Below, one piece after another: positions 61,329-64,000 of a DNA stretch of 64,000 bases. The notes beneath the pieces were generated by a model that saw only the letters and a program-made list of their open reading frames with translations, was not told the DNA's origin and made no database searches. The stretch is taken from NCBI GenBank assembly GCA_937902995.1, contig CALEKY010000142.1, positions 1 to 64,000 of the forward strand, in the 5' to 3' direction. The stretch comes from an uncultured Sinobacteraceae bacterium. Lineage in GTDB: Bacteria; Pseudomonadota; Gammaproteobacteria; Steroidobacterales; Steroidobacteraceae. The translations under genes and the position numbers were made by a program. Numbering within the stretch: the stretch's first letter is position 1; each line of letters begins with the position of its first letter.

Positions 61329-61611
61329 TTGTAGCCTTTATTCGATGCGAACTCCCCGTTGGGGACGCGCCCTCGGCGCTCCCCTAGTTACGTCGTGAAG
61401 GCGCATGGGAACTCTGCTTGCCCACCGATGACAAGCGTCCGTAAGTCTAGTGGCATCGGCAGGTGCAACTTAGTGAAGAAGCTCACAACGGAGGGGAGTG
61501 ATTCCCTTCTCGTGCCACGAGCGCGCTCGAGAGCCTGCAGCAGGGTTATGTCATTTGTATGGGGCTCTTGGTACCTTTCTTCGTTTTCCGACCAGCGACA
61601 GATTACCCGAC

Positions 61612-62700
61612 ATGACCGATCATTCCGCATGGACGATTCTCGTGACCGGGGGCGCCGGATTCATTGGCTCTGCGCTCATACGCTTTTTGATCCGAGAAAC
61701 CGACGCGTTCGTCGTCAACGTCGACAAGCTGACGTACGCAGGGAATCTCGAGTCGCTTGCGCCCATCGCCGGCTCGCCGCGCTACGCCTTCGAGCGCGTG
61801 GATATTTGCGACCGCCAAGCCTTGCACCGGGTGTTCCAACGCTATTCGCCATCCGCTGTGATGCACCTTGCTGCGGAAAGCCATGTCGACCGGTCGATCG
61901 ATGCACCGGACGATTTTCTGCAAACGAATCTCATCGGAACGTTCCATCTGCTTGAAGCATCGCTAGCGTACTGGCGCGAGCTAACCCCCGATCTAGCGAC
62001 GCGTTTCCGGTTCCTGCACGTGTCCACGGACGAGGTCTACGGTGACTTGGGGGACTCAGGCGGCCTTTTCACAGAGACGACGCGCTATGCACCAAGCTCG
62101 CCGTACGCCGCGACGAAGGCGGGCTCGGATCACCTTGTCCGCGCGTGGGGCCGCACGTTCGGGTTACCGATCCTCGTTACGAACTGCTCGAACAACTATG
62201 GGCCGTACCAATTCCCCGAAAAACTCATCCCGCACATGGTCCTGAACGCGCTAGCGCACAAGCCGCTACCGGTGTACGGAGACGGCCGACAGATTCGCGA
62301 CTGGCTGTATGTGGATGACCATGCACGCGCGCTCTGGACGGTTCTACGCCAGGGCAAGGTCGGCGAGACTTACAACATCGGCGGACACAACGAGCAGCGC
62401 AACATCGACGTCGTCAAAACGATCTGCGCGACGCTCGCCAAGCTGAGACCCTCGGCGGCACCTGCAGGCGGGTTCGAGAGCCTGATCACGTTCGTTGCCG
62501 ATCGGCCTGGACACGACACTCGATACGCGATCGACGCATCCAAGATCGCCCGCGAGCTTGGTTGGCGTCCGCAAGAGACCTTCGCAACCGGAATCGAGAA
62601 AACCGTCCGTTGGTACTTGGACAACGAGACATGGTGGCGACGTGTACTCGATGGAAGCTACCGACTCGAGCGCATCGGCACAGCGGGAGTTGCCAAATGA
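61612..62700 (+). CDS. rfbB: dTDP-glucose 4,6-dehydratase
   Basis: A 362-residue extended SDR enzyme. TGGAGFIG near the N-terminus, LAAESHVDRSIDAPDDFLQTN, STDEVYGDLG and the catalytic Tyr-Lys in SPYAATKAGSDH identify RfbB; the WYLDNETWWRRVL C-terminus is typical. It converts dTDP-glucose to the 4-keto-6-deoxy sugar. Start at ATG 61612 in MTDHSAW; the frame extends upstream without support. Overlaps rfbA by four bases. About 280 bases separate it from the divergent sugar transferase gene, where the promoters should be. Confidence 0.95.
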   Translation: MTDHSAWTILVTGGAGFIGSALIRFLIRETDAFVVNVDKLTYAGNLESLAPIAGSPRYAFERVDICDRQALHRVFQRYSPSAVMHLAAESHVDRSIDAPDDFLQTNLIGTFHLLEASLAYWRELTPDLATRFRFLHVSTDEVYGDLGDSGGLFTETTRYAPSSPYAATKAGSDHLVRAWGRTFGLPILVTNCSNNYGPYQFPEKLIPHMVLNALAHKPLPVYGDGRQIRDWLYVDDHARALWTVLRQGKVGETYNIGGHNEQRNIDVVKTICATLAKLRPSAAPAGGFESLITFVADRPGHDTRYAIDASKIARELGWRPQETFATGIEKTVRWYLDNETWWRRVLDGSYRLERIGTAGVAK

Positions 62701-63575
62701 ACCGCAAAGGCATCATTTTGGCGGGCGGCTCGGGAACGCGGCTGCATCCGATCACCCTCGGCGTTTGCAAGCAGCTGCTCCCCGTCTACGACAAGCCGCT
62801 CATCTACTACCCCCTGACGACTTTGATGCTCGCGGGGATTCGCGAAGTACTCATCATTTCGACGCCGCAGGATACGCCCCGCTTCGAGCAAATCCTGGGC
62901 GACGGCAGCCACTGGGGGATGAACTTCAGCTACACCGTGCAACCGTCGCCCGACGGATTGGCACAAGCCTTCATCCTTGGGGAATCCTTCATCGCGGGTT
63001 CGCCCAGCGCGCTCATCCTTGGCGACAACCTGTTCTTCGGTAGCGGATTGAGTGGACAGCTCCAAGCAGCAGCTGCGTGCGAAGAAGGTGCCACGGTATT
63101 CGCTTACCCTGTCAGCAACCCTGAGGCCTTCGGTGTCGTGACCTTCGACGAGGCAGGACGCGCCATTTCGATCGAAGAGAAACCCAAGAATCCGAAGAGC
63201 CGATTTGCCGTTACTGGTTTGTATTTCTACGACCGTGATGTCGTGGATATCGCAAAATCGATCCGGCCTTCGGCGCGAGGCGAGCTCGAAATCACAGATG
63301 TCAACGCGACCTATCTGACTCGCGGCACGCTGAATGTGCAACGGATGCAACGCGGCATGGCGTGGCTCGATACGGGAACTCATGATTCGCTGCTCGAAGC
63401 AGCACACTTCATTCAGACGCTCGAGAAGCGCCAGGGACTCAAAGTCGGTTGCCCAGAGGAAGTCGCTTGGCGAATGGGATGGATCTCAGACGAGCAACTC
63501 GCACGGTTGGCGGCACCGCTGATGAAGAGCGGGTATGGCGCATACCTGATGAACTTGATCGAGTCTCGCCCGTGA
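62697..63575 (+). CDS. rfbA: Glucose-1-phosphate thymidylyltransferase
   Basis: A 292-residue nucleotidyltransferase with the signature GIILAGGSGTRLHPIT, KQLLPVYDKPLIYYPLTTLMLAGI and LILGDNLFFG. It makes dTDP-glucose for rfbB. The start at MNRKG overlaps the rfbB stop (ATGA), and the stop overlaps the rfbC GTG, so the three genes are translated as one unit. Confidence 0.95.
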   Translation: MNRKGIILAGGSGTRLHPITLGVCKQLLPVYDKPLIYYPLTTLMLAGIREVLIISTPQDTPRFEQILGDGSHWGMNFSYTVQPSPDGLAQAFILGESFIAGSPSALILGDNLFFGSGLSGQLQAAAACEEGATVFAYPVSNPEAFGVVTFDEAGRAISIEEKPKNPKSRFAVTGLYFYDRDVVDIAKSIRPSARGELEITDVNATYLTRGTLNVQRMQRGMAWLDTGTHDSLLEAAHFIQTLEKRQGLKVGCPEEVAWRMGWISDEQLARLAAPLMKSGYGAYLMNLIESRP

Positions 63576-64000
63576 AGGTCATTCAAACGCACCTCCCAGG
63601 CGTGTGCATCATCGAGCCCAGAGTGCACGGCGACGCGCGCGGCTTCTTCATTGAAACGTTCCAAGCCGAGCGTTATCGCCAGAGCGCAGGCATCACGCTA
63701 CCGTTCGTGCAGGACAACCATTCCCGATCGGCATGCGGCGTGTTGCGCGGCCTGCATGCACAGAATCCGCATCCCCAGGGGAAACTGGTCCGCGTATCTC
63801 GCGGTGCCGTTTTCGATGTCGCCGTCGACATCGATCCTCGCTCCCCGACATTCGGTCGATGGGTGGGCGTGGAGCTTTCCGACGAAAACCATCGGCAGCT
63901 CTGGATTCCGCCCGGTTATGCGCACGGGTTCCAAGTGATCTCCGAGTACGCCGATTTCGAATACAAGTGCACGGACTACTACTATCCGGAAGCCGAGATC
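63572..64000 (+). CDS. rfbC: dTDP-4-dehydrorhamnose 3,5-epimerase, truncated by the window edge
   Basis: The first 143 codons of an RfbC-like epimerase. It starts at GTG overlapping the rfbA stop (GTGA), hence no ATG. DARGFFIETFQ, QDNHSRS, CGVLRGLHAQ with the catalytic His of the RGLH motif, FDVAVDIDPRSPTFG and WIPPGYAHGF are family hallmarks, and the catalytic Tyr is in YKCTDYYYP. It continues past the right edge; a reductase (rfbD) is expected to follow to complete dTDP-rhamnose. Confidence 0.92.
   Translation, partial: MKVIQTHLPGVCIIEPRVHGDARGFFIETFQAERYRQSAGITLPFVQDNHSRSACGVLRGLHAQNPHPQGKLVRVSRGAVFDVAVDIDPRSPTFGRWVGVELSDENHRQLWIPPGYAHGFQVISEYADFEYKCTDYYYPEAEI

Noticed and set aside
61451..61468. 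Possible sigma-54 site TGGCAT...TGC upstream of rfbB
   Set aside because: The GG-to-GC spacing is 11 instead of 10 and the -12 element lacks TT; not credible.
61511..61535. TGGCAC on the minus strand between the sugar transferase gene and rfbB
   Set aside because: Only the -24 half is present; the -12 element reads GGGAA, so no sigma-54 promoter.
61329..61611. Search for a JUMPstart/ops element ahead of rfbB
   Set aside because: No GGCGGTAG core seen on either strand in this divergent region.

Overview
This 64-kb window reads as chromosome of a GC-rich gammaproteobacterium, perhaps of the Steroidobacteraceae/Nevskiales type. That placement is an inference from a glrK-qseG-glrR trio (a gammaproteobacterial arrangement), the codon bias, and a complete exosortase A (XrtA/EpsH) exopolysaccharide locus. 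I see no rRNA, tRNA, CRISPR array, insertion sequence or phage gene. Almost the whole window, from about 7.4 kb to the right edge, is one very large surface-polysaccharide and PEP-CTERM protein-sorting locus.

Layout. 0.2-2.3 kb: a stress-response kinase (srkA, minus) and galE (plus), diverging around a low-complexity repeat. 2.7-6.1 kb: histidine kinase glrK, lipoprotein qseG and sigma-54 activator glrR, closed by a strong terminator. 6.2-7.2 kb: an orphan PEP-CTERM tail (pseudogene) and an intact PEP-CTERM protein (minus) with a textbook sigma-54 promoter. 7.5-10.3 kb (plus): acyl carrier protein, AMP-ligase and a NadE-like PP-loop enzyme. 10.4-13.7 kb (minus): asparagine synthetase, hexapeptide acyltransferase and an SGNH-like protein. 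14.0-28.2 kb (plus): SGNH-like lipoprotein, exosortase-associated AMP-ligase, PLP decarboxylase, racemase, a divergent AsnB, flippase, O-antigen ligase/polymerase-like protein, two Tat-exported proteins, a DegT-type protein and a GNAT. 28.1-33.3 kb (minus, overlapping the GNAT tail to tail by 27 bases): glycosyltransferases, the hydrolase 1/hydrolase 2 pair, a second ACP and a TPR protein. 33.4-36.5 kb (plus): a second divergent AsnB and a third Tat protein. 36.7-61.3 kb (minus): one nearly continuous array with the core XrtA machinery (initiating sugar transferase, prsK, prsR, xrtA, prsT, Wza-like export protein, chain-length protein, tyrosine kinase, outer-membrane barrel, deacetylase, FemAB, three glycosyltransferases, two AsnBs, second deacetylase). 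61.6 kb to the right edge (plus): rfbB, rfbA and a truncated rfbC for dTDP-rhamnose supply.

How it fits together. dTDP-rhamnose and UDP-hexose feed an undecaprenyl-linked repeat unit started by the 59.9-kb phosphotransferase and extended by five or six glycosyltransferases. A Wzx-type flippase, a polymerase/ligase and a Wza-Wzz-kinase export system complete the route. Deacetylases, acyltransferases, ACP/ligase pairs, a decarboxylase, a racemase and an unusual set of six PP-loop amide-forming enzymes (one NadE-like, three canonical AsnB, two AsnB lacking Cys2) suggest that the polymer, or something attached to it, carries amino-acid-derived or amide decorations. PrsK/PrsR and sigma-54 probably tie the PEP-CTERM protein to the same programme, with GlrK/GlrR as a second sigma-54 input nearby. 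The most unusual parts are the PP-loop set, the three Tat proteins (two paralogous, two sharing a mature N-terminus) and the SGNH-like pair.
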